A stretch of DNA of 26,312 nt from Mucidula mucida. Lineage: Eukaryota; Basidiomycota; Agaricomycetes; Agaricales; Physalacriaceae. This document shows positions 1 through 9,302 of this stretch, piece by piece. A model generated the notes under the pieces. That model did no database searches. It was not told the origin of the DNA and saw only the letters and a program-made list of their open reading frames with translations. Made by a program: the position numbers and the translations under genes. Numbering within the stretch: the stretch's first letter is position 1; each line of letters opens with the position of its first letter. The stretch is from positions 1 to 26,312 of the forward strand of contig JADNYV010000473.1 of NCBI GenBank assembly GCA_015501055.1, written 5' to 3'.

Positions 1-16
1 TATGGCATTCATAACA
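1..16 (-). repeat. Inverted tip of an LTR at the window edge
   Basis: Read on the minus strand, these 16 bases are TGTTATGAATGCCATA. The 3' LTR begins TGTTATGAATGGCCATA at 5774, so this is the LTR start in opposite orientation, one G shorter. The match ends at base 16, which is the outermost LTR nucleotide. Either an inverted LTR copy lies to the left of the window, or the first ~149 bp of the neighbouring 5' LTR has been inverted in place. The window edge prevents a choice between these. Confidence 0.7.
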
Positions 17-248
17 CCGCCTAACACATGGATGACATCATACATGCCGATACCTCATGGACTCCCTATTGTATACACACCACCGACACTCGTAGCACAC
101 ATGGTCGTTTCAGTATTATTACTTACATGCAGTTACCACTCGTATTTAATGGTTTCACGGACTAGTAGCATACAACACTGGGTCAAGGGCGTGGAGCATC
201 CCTAGTGGAAACACGTATGGACAAGGAGTTCAAACACAGACTTACTAG

Positions 249-255
249 TATATAA
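249..255 (+). promoter_or_regulatory. TATA box of the 5' LTR
   Basis: TATATAA lies 26-33 bp upstream of the tagttccgatct segment (281-292) that is predicted to start the element mRNA. The same box occurs in the 3' LTR at 6155-6161 with the same spacing. This spacing fits a Pol II start at about 281-282; the start itself is inferred. Confidence 0.7.
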
Positions 256-280
256 GCAGTAGTGTAGTATCATTGTACTT

Positions 281-292
281 TAGTTCCGATCT
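281..292 (+). promoter_or_regulatory. Predicted start of R / self-primer sequence
   Basis: tagttccgatct is the exact reverse complement of the primer binding site at 397-408. In Tf1/sushi-type elements the first ~11 nt of the mRNA fold back on the primer binding site, are cleaved, and prime minus-strand synthesis. The position just downstream of the TATA box fits that model. A perfect copy is also present in the 3' LTR at 6187-6198. Confidence 0.65.
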
Positions 293-396
293 CGTTTATA
301 CACCTGGCCTAGCCTAGTCTTACGAACGCGAACGTTTCTTTTAGTTCTTGCTGTGGTACCTGGTTGAGTCTCGTGGCTTAGTCAGTCGCTAACAGA

Positions 397-408
397 AGAT
401 CGGAACTA
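397..408 (+). other. Primer binding site, self-priming type
   Basis: agatcggaacta begins 2 nt after the LTR end (394) and pairs over 12 nt with the predicted 5' end of the element's own transcript. It does not begin with TGG, the usual start of a site complementary to a tRNA 3' CCA end. This supports self-priming rather than tRNA priming. Confidence 0.7.
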
Positions 409-979
409 CTTTCTACCACCTACACACTCCCTGATCGTCGATCAGCACTTGCTGTTTGATATCGCACATTCCCCATCCCTTTCCTGTTTACAGATCGACG
501 GATTCCTAATCCAGCGCACGTCCGCATACGTGTGTATTGGTCCCAGTAGCGCGGCTAACAGTTAGAGATAACTGCCTGGGTGCTGGAAGTAGCCGCTCTC
601 ACGAGAACGAACTTTTGGCAGTTGCACTTCAGTGGGCGCTGTTTACGGGTCAACCCCCGTTCCCAGGAAAACTTCGGCTTACCTCACACCAGAGGGACGT
701 GGCTGGGCAATTGGAACTTGTGACGAGCTCTTGGGCTCCGTAGATACGTAGTCAGTAGTCGGTAAATAGTGTAGACAGTTACGATACCTACCTACTTTAC
801 TTACCTTACGATACACACCATCATTCCCCACCCTACCAAGTCCTGGATTCTATCTCAGATCTAGGCGATCCTCCTTATTCATCCAAACCTCTATTCCCTC
901 ACCCGTTTCATCAAAATCCGCATCTCCCATATCCCCACTTTCACCCTTTCACTCTCCGATCCTATCACCCCGATTCATC
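409..979 (+). other. Untranslated leader of the LTR element
   Basis: About 570 bp lie between the primer binding site and the first Gag ATG. Only short frames are present, none resembling Gag. The last ~150 bp are pyrimidine-rich. A packaging signal would normally lie in such a leader, but nothing in the sequence identifies one. Confidence 0.5.
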
Positions 980-1903
980 ATGTCCAACGAAGCACCCGAA
1001 ACCGCTCCTCACACACCTGCTCATCACGCCGATGTTGAAACCAAAGGCCGATCCCTTGTCAATAAGCCTTACGACTATGACGGGACAAGTCCAAGTACAA
1101 GAGCTGGTGGCGATCAATGTTCACATACATCCGTGACAAGAAGAACAACCTCACATCTGACTCCGAAAGGATGATGTTGTTCTCTCCTATATCCGAGGAG
1201 ATCACATAGATGCATGGGTCCAGAACTACTCGGACCAGAACTTCGACGAGGAAGAAGAGGAATGGACAGTCTCTTGGACGGAGTTCAAGGAAGACTTGAA
1301 GGAGCGATTTGTGGATTCCAACCTCGCGCGAGACGCGCAAGACCAGATCAAGCGGTTGCGCCAGGGGCAAGACACCGCTCAAGATTTCTTCCAGAAGTTC
1401 GAGGTCCTGCTCACTCAGGCAGGATACTCAAGGATGACGCATTTGTCGTGCGACTTCTCGAGACCAATGTCAACGAGAAGATCATCGACCAGATCTATGG
1501 CAGCCGAGACGGGTTGCCAGAGAAGTACAAGGATTGGAAGGCACAGATCATTCAGATCGATCAGCTGTGGAGAAGGCGGGCGGCGAGCAAGAGGTCCGGC
1601 ATGCAGTCCCGGCCCAAGCTCCGCAGGCGGCTACATCGAGAGCAATCCTACGAACCCACCCCGACGCCGATCACACGACGAGATGCCACCGGTGTTACCT
1701 ATGGAGGAGCCGGCAGGCCGATGGACATCGACAATGCACGTCGAAGAGGACTTTGCTTCAGCTGTGGCGAACACGGCCACGTCAGCAGGTTCTGTCCGAA
1801 GAAGGGTCGACCCCAGACGATTCGGGGTTTATGGACCGAGATGAATGACGAGGAGAAGAAGAAGCTGGCCGAAGAGTTGGGTTTTGCGAAGCTCCCGCAG
1901 TAG
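980..1903 (+). pseudogene. gag: Gag, broken by frameshifts
   Basis: The first ATG (980) opens a frame that needs three shifts to read Gag. It runs in one frame to about 1083, a second to about 1165 (KYKSWWRSMFTYIRDKKNN region), a third to about 1435 (capsid-like VVLSYIRGDHIDAWVQ to FFQKFEVLLTQAGYS), then a last frame to the TAG at 1901-1903. The last part carries an intact CCHC zinc knuckle, CFSCGEHGHVSRFC, at 1754-1795, which in this family binds element RNA. Gag forms the virus-like particle. The stop at 1901 may itself be secondary, because sushi-type elements often encode Gag and Pol in one frame; the frame read past it continues as plausible coding. Confidence 0.88.
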
Positions 1904-4900
1904 ACGCAGTCCTGCCGGAGCAGTCATCAAGGAAAGGGTCGTCAGATGCAGATCTATTTACAGTACGGGTACTGAAACATCTAAAATATCATCGACGACT
2001 TTACCACCAAAACCTGCGAAAGAAAGATTTGAGCCAAATACGCCCGAGTGGATCGCACAACGGCTAAGAGAGGATGACGTGTCGAGAGCAGTGGGAATTT
2101 TGAGAGCATGGATGCCGGAGCGGAGAGAGAGAGAAGCGACGGAGGAGAAGGTGATGGCGATCAGAGCGTTGACAAAGGAAGCTGCGGTGGAAGTTGTGAC
2201 GGAGTTGAAAAAGTCGAGGAAGTACATCCGGGGAACAAAGGGGCAGGACATGAAACTCCGAGTAACCATAGAGAGCGTACACACAGGCTCTGAATGGGAA
2301 ACGAGTGCCCTTCTTGACAGTGGAGCAACGGGTTCTTGTGTCAATAAAGAATTCGTCGAGAAGAACGGACTCCCGATCAAGGAGTTACCGGTCAAGCTCC
2401 CTGTCTACAATGCGGATGGAACCCTAAACGAGGGAGGAGCAATCGAAGGTTTTGTGGAGGTCCGGATGAAGATTGGAGATCACGCCGAAAAGATTGAGTT
2501 GGCCGTCACCAATCTCGGCAAAACAAGTATCTTTTTGGGGCTAGATTGGTACGATATCACAACCCCACGATCAACTGGACGGAATCCACGTTGACTTTTG
2601 ATCGATGCCCAGACCGTTGCGGCTATCTACCCGAGTAGACTCGCCGGAAGATGAAGGAGAAGACGTAGAAGAGAAGTTGGAAGAGGGAGAGCGTTTTTCT
2701 GGATGGACTGGGACAACTATCGCAAAAGCGGTGAAAAGCTGAGATCACAACAGCCTTCATCTGCTGCTGCACCTTACATCGAGGAATTTTCCGATGTATT
2801 CAGCAAGGCGGACTTTGATAAGTTACCGGAGCGAAGACCCTGGGATCACGCGATAGAACTTATGCCTGGTTCCAAACCGGTTGACTGCAAGGTCTATCCC
2901 TTAGTCCATCGAGCAGAAGGCATTAGACGAGTTCTTGGAGGAAAACATACGCACGGGACGCATACGCCATCAATCTCACCATGGCGTCACCATTCTTCTT
3001 TGTCAAGAAGAAGGACGGAAGCCTTCGGCCAGTGCAGGATTATCGGAAGTTGAACGACATGACATCAAGAACCGATACCCTTGCGTTGATTCAGGAGCTT
3101 ATGACAAGTGAAGGGAGCAAAGGTTTTCACAAAGATGGATGTCCGATGGGGTTACAATAACATCGGATCAAAGACGGTGATGAGTGGAAAGCGGCGTTTA
3201 GAACAAACGAGGCTGTTCGAGCCATTAGTAATGTTTTCGGACTCACAAACTCGCCGGCAAGTTCAATCGTTCATGAATCACATCTTGAAGGAGTTGATTG
3301 ACGGCGGACATGTTATAGTTTACTGATGATATACTTATCTTTAGAACACTCTCGAGGAGCATAGACAGATTGTACGAAAGGTATTGGAGATATTACGAGT
3401 AAATAAGTTGTATTTAAAACCGAGAAATGTAGTTTTGAGCACAGACTGTAGATTACTTAGGAGTTATTGTTGGAGGAGGAGAAGTGAAGATGGATCCGGC
3501 AAAAGTGGCCGTAGTGAAGGAATGGAAGGAGCCGACGAAGAAGAAGGAAGTGCAGTCATTCTGGGTTCTGCAACTTCTACCGACGTTTCATTCGGGGATT
3601 TGCGGGGGTAGCAAAGCCGTTGACATCGCTACCGGGAAGGGCGAATGGGTTTGGGGAAGGAGCAGCATGAGGTTTGAGGAGTTGAAACGGAGGATGAGGA
3701 AGAACCGTTCTGATCGTACCACGCGACAACGGCAAGTTTGAGTCGAGGCGGATTCCTCGAACTATGCAACGGGGCTGTTCTATCCAGTTTGTCGAAGGCA
3801 AATGGAGACCAGTGGCTTTCCGATCTCGGCGCTGAATGAAGTGGACGCAATAGAGATCTACGACAAAGAGATGATGGCTATCATGGACTCAATTGATGAC
3901 TGGAGGCAGTATCTTCTAGGAGCAAGGAGACGGTGGAGGTTTTTACCGATATCAAAACCTCCAGTATTCCGGAAGCACAGAAGTTGAACGGAGGCAGGCG
4001 GATGGGTTACGGAGTTGGCGAGTATGACATACAGATGATTCACAAGCGGCAAGACGATGGGGAAAGCTGATGCCTTGTCAAGGATGACAGGCCTTGAGAA
4101 GGGGGAAAAAGATAACGAAAACATTGTTTTGCTAAAACCGGAGTTTTTTATATCACAAATTCAATTTTCTTTACATACAGTAGCTACACCGGAGGACGAA
4201 TTACTTAACAAATCAAACAAAGAAAGGAAACAAGACAGATACGTACAAAAAGCATTAGAAAACAAAGAAAAAGGATGGGAAGAGAAGGAAAATGGACTTA
4301 TTATATGGAAAGATCGTATTTACATACCGAAGGACAAGGAATTGCGGGGAAAGTTATTGGAATGCATCATGATGCACAGCTTGCAGGGCATCCGGACGTA
4401 CAAGACTCTCGAGTTGATCACACGCACCTATTGGTGGCCAGGAATCAGCCGAGACGTCCGGAATACGTGAAGGGTGTCAAAAATGCCCAGTTACAAAGTC
4501 ACATCGCACAAACCGGCTGCACCCTCCATCCTATTAAGTACCAAGCGACCATGGGAGTAGTAGGGACGGACATGATTGGAGATGCGGAATCAGAGAACAA
4601 CGCATCAGCACGTTTGTGGACCATTTACCAAGCGATTACGTATCATACCGACACACACCACTCTGACGTCAGAAGGCATGGCCCGCATTTACCGTGATCG
4701 CATTTTCCCCATACATGGGATGCCACGACAGATGATACATGATCGCGGTCCACAATACCACTCGCGTTTCATGAAGGAATTGTACCGGTTGTTGGGCATA
4801 CAGGGAAACTTTACAACGGCGTATCATCCACAGGCAAATGGGCAGACGGAACGGCTGAACCAAGAGATAGAACATTTCTTACGGTTATTTGTCAACTATC

Positions 4901-5762
4901 ATCAGAACGACTGGCATGAATGGCTACCCTCTGCTGAATTTGTTTACAACGATCGAGTTCACTCGGCGACCAAAGTCACTCCGTTCTTCGCAGACATGGG
5001 CAGACATCCCTACAAAGGCACCGCTCCGAAAACGGCATCGAGAAATGAGACTGCGCAGGAGTTTGCCGACGGCATGAGGAAGACATGGGATGAAGTGGGG
5101 TCAGCATTGAAGATGGCAAAAGAGGACATGAAACGGTTTTATGACAGGAAGCGAGCAGAGGCAGTAGAGTACAAGGAAGGCGACAAAGTATGGCTGGAAG
5201 GGACGAATCTCAGCACGGATCGACCAATGAAGAAGCTCGATGACAAACGATTCGGGCCGTTCAAGTGATCAAGAAAGTCGGGACGAGCTCTTACAAGCTC
5301 CAGATTCCTCACACGTGGAAAAGCATTCATCCCGTGTTCAATGAGGCCCTGCTGACGCCTTACCACGAGCCGCAATTTCCGACGCAACCCCGAGACACGT
5401 GTCCACCACCTGTGCTGGAAGGAGCCGAACCGGAATGGGAGGTTGAGAAAGTGGTTAATTCCCGAAAGTACCGCGGGGGTCTTCAATACAAGGTTCACTG
5501 GAAGGGTTATGGCACACACGAGCAGACATGGGAACCGGCATGCAATCTCAAAAATGCCGACGAAGCTATCAGCGATTTCCACCAACAATATCCGAACAAG
5601 CCGAAGCCACCCGCGCTTGCTCGCATTGAAGTCCCCATGTCGCAATTTCCATCACATCTATTCCGACCCATGCCACCGCCTGACACCGAACCTCTTGACG
5701 TCACGCTACCCTCTGCGGCCCTCATGGAGCAAATCTGGCGCAGAATGGAACTTGCGCCTTAA
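1904..5762 (+). pseudogene. pol: Pol polyprotein (PR-RT-RNase H-IN-chromodomain), broken
   Basis: Protease: a DSGATGS active-site motif at 2316 and an IFLGLDWY block near 2530. RT: the pre-RT stretch PWDHAIELMPG (about 2840), FFFVKKKDGSLRPVQDYRKL (about 2990-3050) and FTKMDVRWGYNN with the first catalytic Asp (about 3125-3160). The YxDD motif is destroyed: a TGA stop (3324-3326) follows its Tyr codon. RNase H: EADSSNYATGAVLS (about 3745) and YDKEMMAIMDSIDDWRQYL (about 3860-3915). Integrase: zinc-finger parts at about 4370-4520 in two frames, first catalytic Asp at 4569, second at 4741, Glu at 4849, with exactly 35 residues between the last two. The first Asp is in a different frame from the other two. 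After another shift near 5266 the tail is open to TAA at 5760-5762. More than ten frame changes or stops exclude function. Confidence 0.92.
5433..5600 (+). other. Integrase C-terminal chromodomain
   Basis: The stretch starting EWEVEKVVNSRKYRGG and continuing YKVHWKGYGTHEQTWEP is a clear chromodomain, with the aromatic and acidic positions of the HP1-like fold (VEKV, YKVHWKGY, TWEP). It follows the GPY/F-like part of the integrase (KRFGPF, 5250-5268; IHPVFNEALLTPY, about 5325-5365). In chromoviruses this module is known to steer integration toward modified chromatin. This segment is uninterrupted even though most of Pol is broken. Confidence 0.9.
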
Positions 5763-5773
5763 GGAGGGGGTGA
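5761..5773 (+). other. Polypurine tract
   Basis: aaggagggggtga lies directly before the 3' LTR and overlaps the last two bases of the Pol stop codon. A purine run here is the expected primer site for plus-strand synthesis in LTR elements. Confidence 0.75.
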
Positions 5774-6304
5774 TGTTATGAATGGCCATATTTTCACACT
5801 TTCACATCTTATCATATCTTATCGGGGGCCTTGTCTTATCAACCAACGGACTGTTTCATCATCTGTTTCGTCACCGATCATACTCCTGTTCATTATCGAA
5901 GCCGTACTCATGTTGGACACACGCCTAACACATGGATGACATCATACATGCCGACACCTCATGGATTCCCCATTGTATACACACCACCGACACTCGTAGC
6001 ACACATGGTTGTTTCAGTATTATTACTTACATGCAGTTACCACTCGTATTTAATGGTTTCACGGACTAGTAGCATACAACACTGGGTCAAGGGCGTGGAG
6101 TTATCCCCAGCGGAAACACGTATGAACAAGGAGTCCCAAACACAGGCTTACTAGTATATAAGCAGTAGTGTAGTATCATTGTACTTTAGTTCCGATCTCG
6201 TTTATACACCTGGCCTAGCCTAGTCTTACGAACGCGAACGTTTTCTTTTTTAGTTTCTTGCTGTGGTACCTGGTTGAGTCTCGTGGCTTAGTCAGTCGCT
6301 AACA
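5774..6304 (+). repeat. 3' LTR, complete (531 bp)
   Basis: It starts TGTTA directly after the polypurine tract and ends TAACA, giving 5-bp terminal inverted repeats with TG...CA ends. The TATA box is at 6155-6161 and the predicted transcript start (tagttccgatct) at 6187-6198. Sequence after 6304 no longer matches the 5' copy, which fixes the boundary. The last 15-17 bp provide the final codons and the stop of the LINE frame on the other strand. Confidence 0.93.
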
Positions 6305-9302
6305 GGAAGAGGGACTCAGCCGCATGTTTAAGCAAGGGAAAGTTGGACACTTTGGAGTCCTTGTCGCCGGTCTTGATTGCATTCTCGGTTACCCGCTCAA
6401 CATCCTTCAGCGCATCCGCGCGGTATGTCGAGAATTGAGGGCAACACACAAATGTGTGATGCATGTCCTCGATTGCGATGCAACCAAAGCGACACAGATT
6501 TGACGCTAGATAGCTACAAGAATGCATTGTTTCGGCATTCGGCAGTTGACCCGATCTTGCGTACAGCTGTACCGCCGCCGAGTATGCTGAAACTGCGTGA
6601 GTGTATGGAAAGGAAGGAGGAGGACGCTTATCGTATAGCCAAGTGGCCATCCGATGCTTGTGTCCATATCCGAACTCGCGGGACGTTCGACGAGCGAAGA
6701 CGGAGGTGAGATAAGTTTTGATGTCAGACTCGATCCAGCCATGATCATCAGAGAAGAACGTGTAGTCGTTCATGAAGAAGGTTGGTTCGGGAGCGATAGG
6801 GAGCCGAGTTGAAACAGCATGAGAGCCAGATGCGTAGTGATCAGCCTCATCGTTGAGGCGCGACTCTATAGAATCTCCACCAGTATGAGCTTTAGTATAC
6901 TCAAGATGCATATGCCGGTTTCGTTGCAGAATAGACAATAGCCACCGATAGTATGAGCGCCCAGGTAAGTTTCGGAGACGCGGTTGTATATCTACAACCG
7001 TCTGAGAGTCGTCAACAAGTCGAACCGAGTTCATGTGATCTGTAAGTAGTCGATGACGGCCCATGTTGTCTATGTCGGTAGCTATCAGCGAGTCCATGAT
7101 CTGAGCGAATACCTCTGCATGCAGGATCGACTTAGCGGTACCAGCGACGCGCATGACAAGAGTCCGAGGTCCTGTAACCGCCGCAATGAGAGTTTTTGGG
7201 TCAAGAAGTCCCGCTGATGCCGGACTTGCTGATCCGTCAGATGCCCACATCGTGACATCACTCTCTTGAGACTTGACCTTCGACGCCGACATCTGCGAAG
7301 TCGCCGCGAGCCAGCGGATCCAGCTTTCAGCCGCTACACGACGTTCCTCCCGAGGCCTCACCAAATCCTCTGATCCGATATAGAACCATGACAGCGGGAC
7401 ATTTTCGAAGACGTCGACCATCCTCTGCCAGGCCACGGATGCACCAAGATCAGTCGCACGATGAGTAGGGAACGGTGGGTCTGTGCGTGGAGAGAAGGTG
7501 CGAGCATTCCATTCACCAGCATGACGGAGTAAACTCACCCCCTTTTTTCGCAGAGACAACCAAACACGTCCGTGCGGTACGTCCTTCCCGTGTGCACGAC
7601 ATACTGCCGACACATGCGTCAAACTCATATCTCCACGCAGGACATGACTCTGGTCCGTCGACCGCAGGCCCAACTTGACGCCGGAACTTCCCATCGCCTG
7701 TTGGGCTGAGATCCAGGCCATTGGAAGACGCCCACGATAACGCGAGAACCCACGACTAAGCCCGGCACCGTCAAGTGGACTGGCGCAGCCGTTAATCGAG
7801 CACTGCCAGTCAGCAAGGGTAATCCGCGCCATTTTGCGATAGGCAGGTACGTGGTGATTTAAATCACGCACCAGCCCTTCAACAGCCAACGAGGCGTTTA
7901 CATTAGCGATTGACGGGAATTCGAAGCCGTGCGCCGTAATAGGCAAGGTGAGTAGCTTCGAAGATGGGCGGTATGGGAAGCCTAGCAGCTCATGCGTCTT
8001 CAGGGCGATAAGCGAGTCGAGCCGTTCAGCATCGGCCTGAGAGATTGGTTGCAAAGCGAGAAGAGCGCGCGCGCGAGACAAGACATTCTGGACAAGTATC
8101 TTGCGTATCAGCGTTATTGGTGTACGCAGAGCGAATTTAGGCATCTTAAACTCGTCAATAAAGCATTTCAGTTCGTTAAAGCGTGCAGTGGGATCGTCAA
8201 CCTTAGCGCGCAGAAATTCGAGCTCGTCCTTGACCACCGGCACAGCGTGAAGAGTTATCGTCATCGGGCTAACACTGGCTCGGTTCGTGATGGAGGGCAT
8301 ATAAATTGTGTCGGGTATCTCGCGTCGTAGTCCCAGCGCGTAAGCTTCAGTTTTCTTCCATTGAGTAAGCCATCCGTATGCAAACTGAAAGCGCTCCATA
8401 GCCAGGGTGAAGTACATGAGGCCAGCTTCGTCGCGCGCAAAGAGGTAGGAGTCGTCCATCGCTTCAGCCATCAATATTCTGAGCTCAGTTTCATCATTAG
8501 GAAGATGCAAATCACCGCGTTCTGCATTCGAAGATCGTAGAAGGAGACTGCCCTCACTGTCAGTAGCCAAATCAGAGAGCCAGCGATGTCCAAGACTAGT
8601 CGTCAGCGTCGACTTGAGCGGAGAAAGAGGACCACCCTGTTTAGTTACCCCAGAGATGAATATTGGGTCAGTCATGCCGTGTGCCGTCCGTATCGAGCAT
8701 TTAACATTGTCCTGAGCAGCACGGTCGAGTTCAATAATCGAGGCGGGCAATCCGTAGGCAGTGATAGCATCGTGGAATCCCTGAGGCGCGAGGTAGTCGA
8801 AGCCCTTCATCTGGTCGCGCTTGAGACACCAGACTTCGGTTTTGTGACGTTGAGCCCAAGTCTTAATGCCCGAGAGGAAGCTAATGAGATCTCTTGCCTG
8901 TACACCCTGCTGTGTCGCGACTTGCGTCTCCGGGATGATACTGAGTCGAGCAACATAGGGAGTTAGGCAGTAGTTTAGCCAGGTCATCGGTGAGTTCGCG
9001 AGAAAATTTGATATCTGCAACCCACGATAATTGGACAGGTCGGTGCGAAGGCCTCGCTTGTACAACGCTGTTGCCCACACGTCCTTGATATTACCGGGAA
9101 AACGCGCCGTTTCAACGATGTAGTCGTGGAGAGTAATGATTAGTGCTAGAGTTCGGTCATTCAGCGCTTTCACACACCATTTTTCCCAACCGTCTGGACC
9201 AGGGGAGGGCCGAGCGTTTCCTTTACGAAGCATTGCACGATATTCCAGGACGGACACGCGACGGGGCCATTGGAACGGATCCCCGTCAACGTGTTCGTCG
9301 CT
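6288..9302 (-). CDS. LINE-type reverse transcriptase with RNase H, truncated at both ends
   Basis: About 1,004 codons are open with no frameshift, bounded upstream by TGA at 9303-9305. There is no convincing start: the first in-frame ATG is at 9233, inside a conserved block. Counting from codon 9257 as residue 1, RT motifs are SPGPDGWEKW (18-27), motif A KRDQMKGFDY with catalytic D148, motif B GVTKQGGPLSPLKS (203-216) and motif C AMDDSYLF with D268/D269. An RNase H domain follows with D674 (WASDGS), E715 (LHAEVFA), D740 (LLTDHM), H791 (AHTGG) and D806 (NDEADH), a full active-site set. A Cys/His cluster (CRFGC...HHTFVCC, about 922-939) resembles the C-terminal zinc finger of LINE proteins. No endonuclease domain is present, consistent with 5' truncation. 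The C-terminus is cut: roughly the last four residues and the TAA (6288-6290) are LTR sequence. From memory, this RT type is common in agaricomycetes. Confidence 0.88.
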   Translation of the reverse strand, partial: SDEHVDGDPFQWPRRVSVLEYRAMLRKGNARPSPGPDGWEKWCVKALNDRTLALIITLHDYIVETARFPGNIKDVWATALYKRGLRTDLSNYRGLQISNFLANSPMTWLNYCLTPYVARLSIIPETQVATQQGVQARDLISFLSGIKTWAQRHKTEVWCLKRDQMKGFDYLAPQGFHDAITAYGLPASIIELDRAAQDNVKCSIRTAHGMTDPIFISGVTKQGGPLSPLKSTLTTSLGHRWLSDLATDSEGSLLLRSSNAERGDLHLPNDETELRILMAEAMDDSYLFARDEAGLMYFTLAMERFQFAYGWLTQWKKTEAYALGLRREIPDTIYMPSITNRASVSPMTITLHAVPVVKDELEFLRAKVDDPTARFNELKCFIDEFKMPKFALRTPITLIRKILVQNVLSRARALLALQPISQADAERLDSLIALKTHELLGFPYRPSSKLLTLPITAHGFEFPSIANVNASLAVEGLVRDLNHHVPAYRKMARITLADWQCSINGCASPLDGAGLSRGFSRYRGRLPMAWISAQQAMGSSGVKLGLRSTDQSHVLRGDMSLTHVSAVCRAHGKDVPHGRVWLSLRKKGVSLLRHAGEWNARTFSPRTDPPFPTHRATDLGASVAWQRMVDVFENVPLSWFYIGSEDLVRPREERRVAAESWIRWLAATSQMSASKVKSQESDVTMWASDGSASPASAGLLDPKTLIAAVTGPRTLVMRVAGTAKSILHAEVFAQIMDSLIATDIDNMGRHRLLTDHMNSVRLVDDSQTVVDIQPRLRNLPGRSYYRWLLSILQRNRHMHLEYTKAHTGGDSIESRLNDEADHYASGSHAVSTRLPIAPEPTFFMNDYTFFSDDHGWIESDIKTYLTSVFARRTSREFGYGHKHRMATWLYDKRPPPSFPYTHAVSAYSAAVQLYARSGQLPNAETMHSCSYLASNLCRFGCIAIEDMHHTFVCCPQFSTYRADALKDVERVTENAIKTGDKDSKVSNFPLLKHAAESLFLLATD

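Larger units (their letters stand above)
19..394 (+). repeat. 5' LTR remnant, lacking its first ~149 bp
   Basis: This matches 5923-6304 of the 3' LTR almost throughout and ends in the same TAACA. I count about ten substitutions, all transitions, and about five short length differences, mostly in T runs near 340-350. The missing portion corresponds to 5774-5922. It retains the TATA box, predicted start site and U5 region, so R and U5 are complete and only distal U3 is missing or rearranged. Confidence 0.92.
19..6304 (+). mobile_element. Ty3/Gypsy chromovirus LTR retrotransposon, full length but decayed
   Basis: The parts run in Ty3/Gypsy order: 5' LTR remnant (19-394), leader, Gag with a CCHC knuckle, aspartic protease, reverse transcriptase, RNase H, integrase with DD35E spacing, C-terminal chromodomain, polypurine tract and 3' LTR (5774-6304). 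Integrase lying after RT places it in Ty3/Gypsy, and the chromodomain places it among chromoviruses. No large deletion is evident, but frames change many times and stops interrupt Gag and Pol, so this copy cannot be autonomous. The 3' boundary is sharp, with TGTTA...TAACA LTR ends. A target-site duplication cannot be tested because the left flank is rearranged or outside the window. The bases after the element are gaaga (6305-6309). Confidence 0.93.

Noticed and set aside
2..205. 67-codon ORF in the 5' LTR (similar one at 5831-6154)
   Set aside because: Lies in the U3 region of the LTR; present in both LTRs by repeat identity, with no coding features and frame differences between copies.
5139..5645. 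168-codon minus-strand ORF within pol
   Set aside because: Antisense to the integrase C-terminus and chromodomain of the LTR element.
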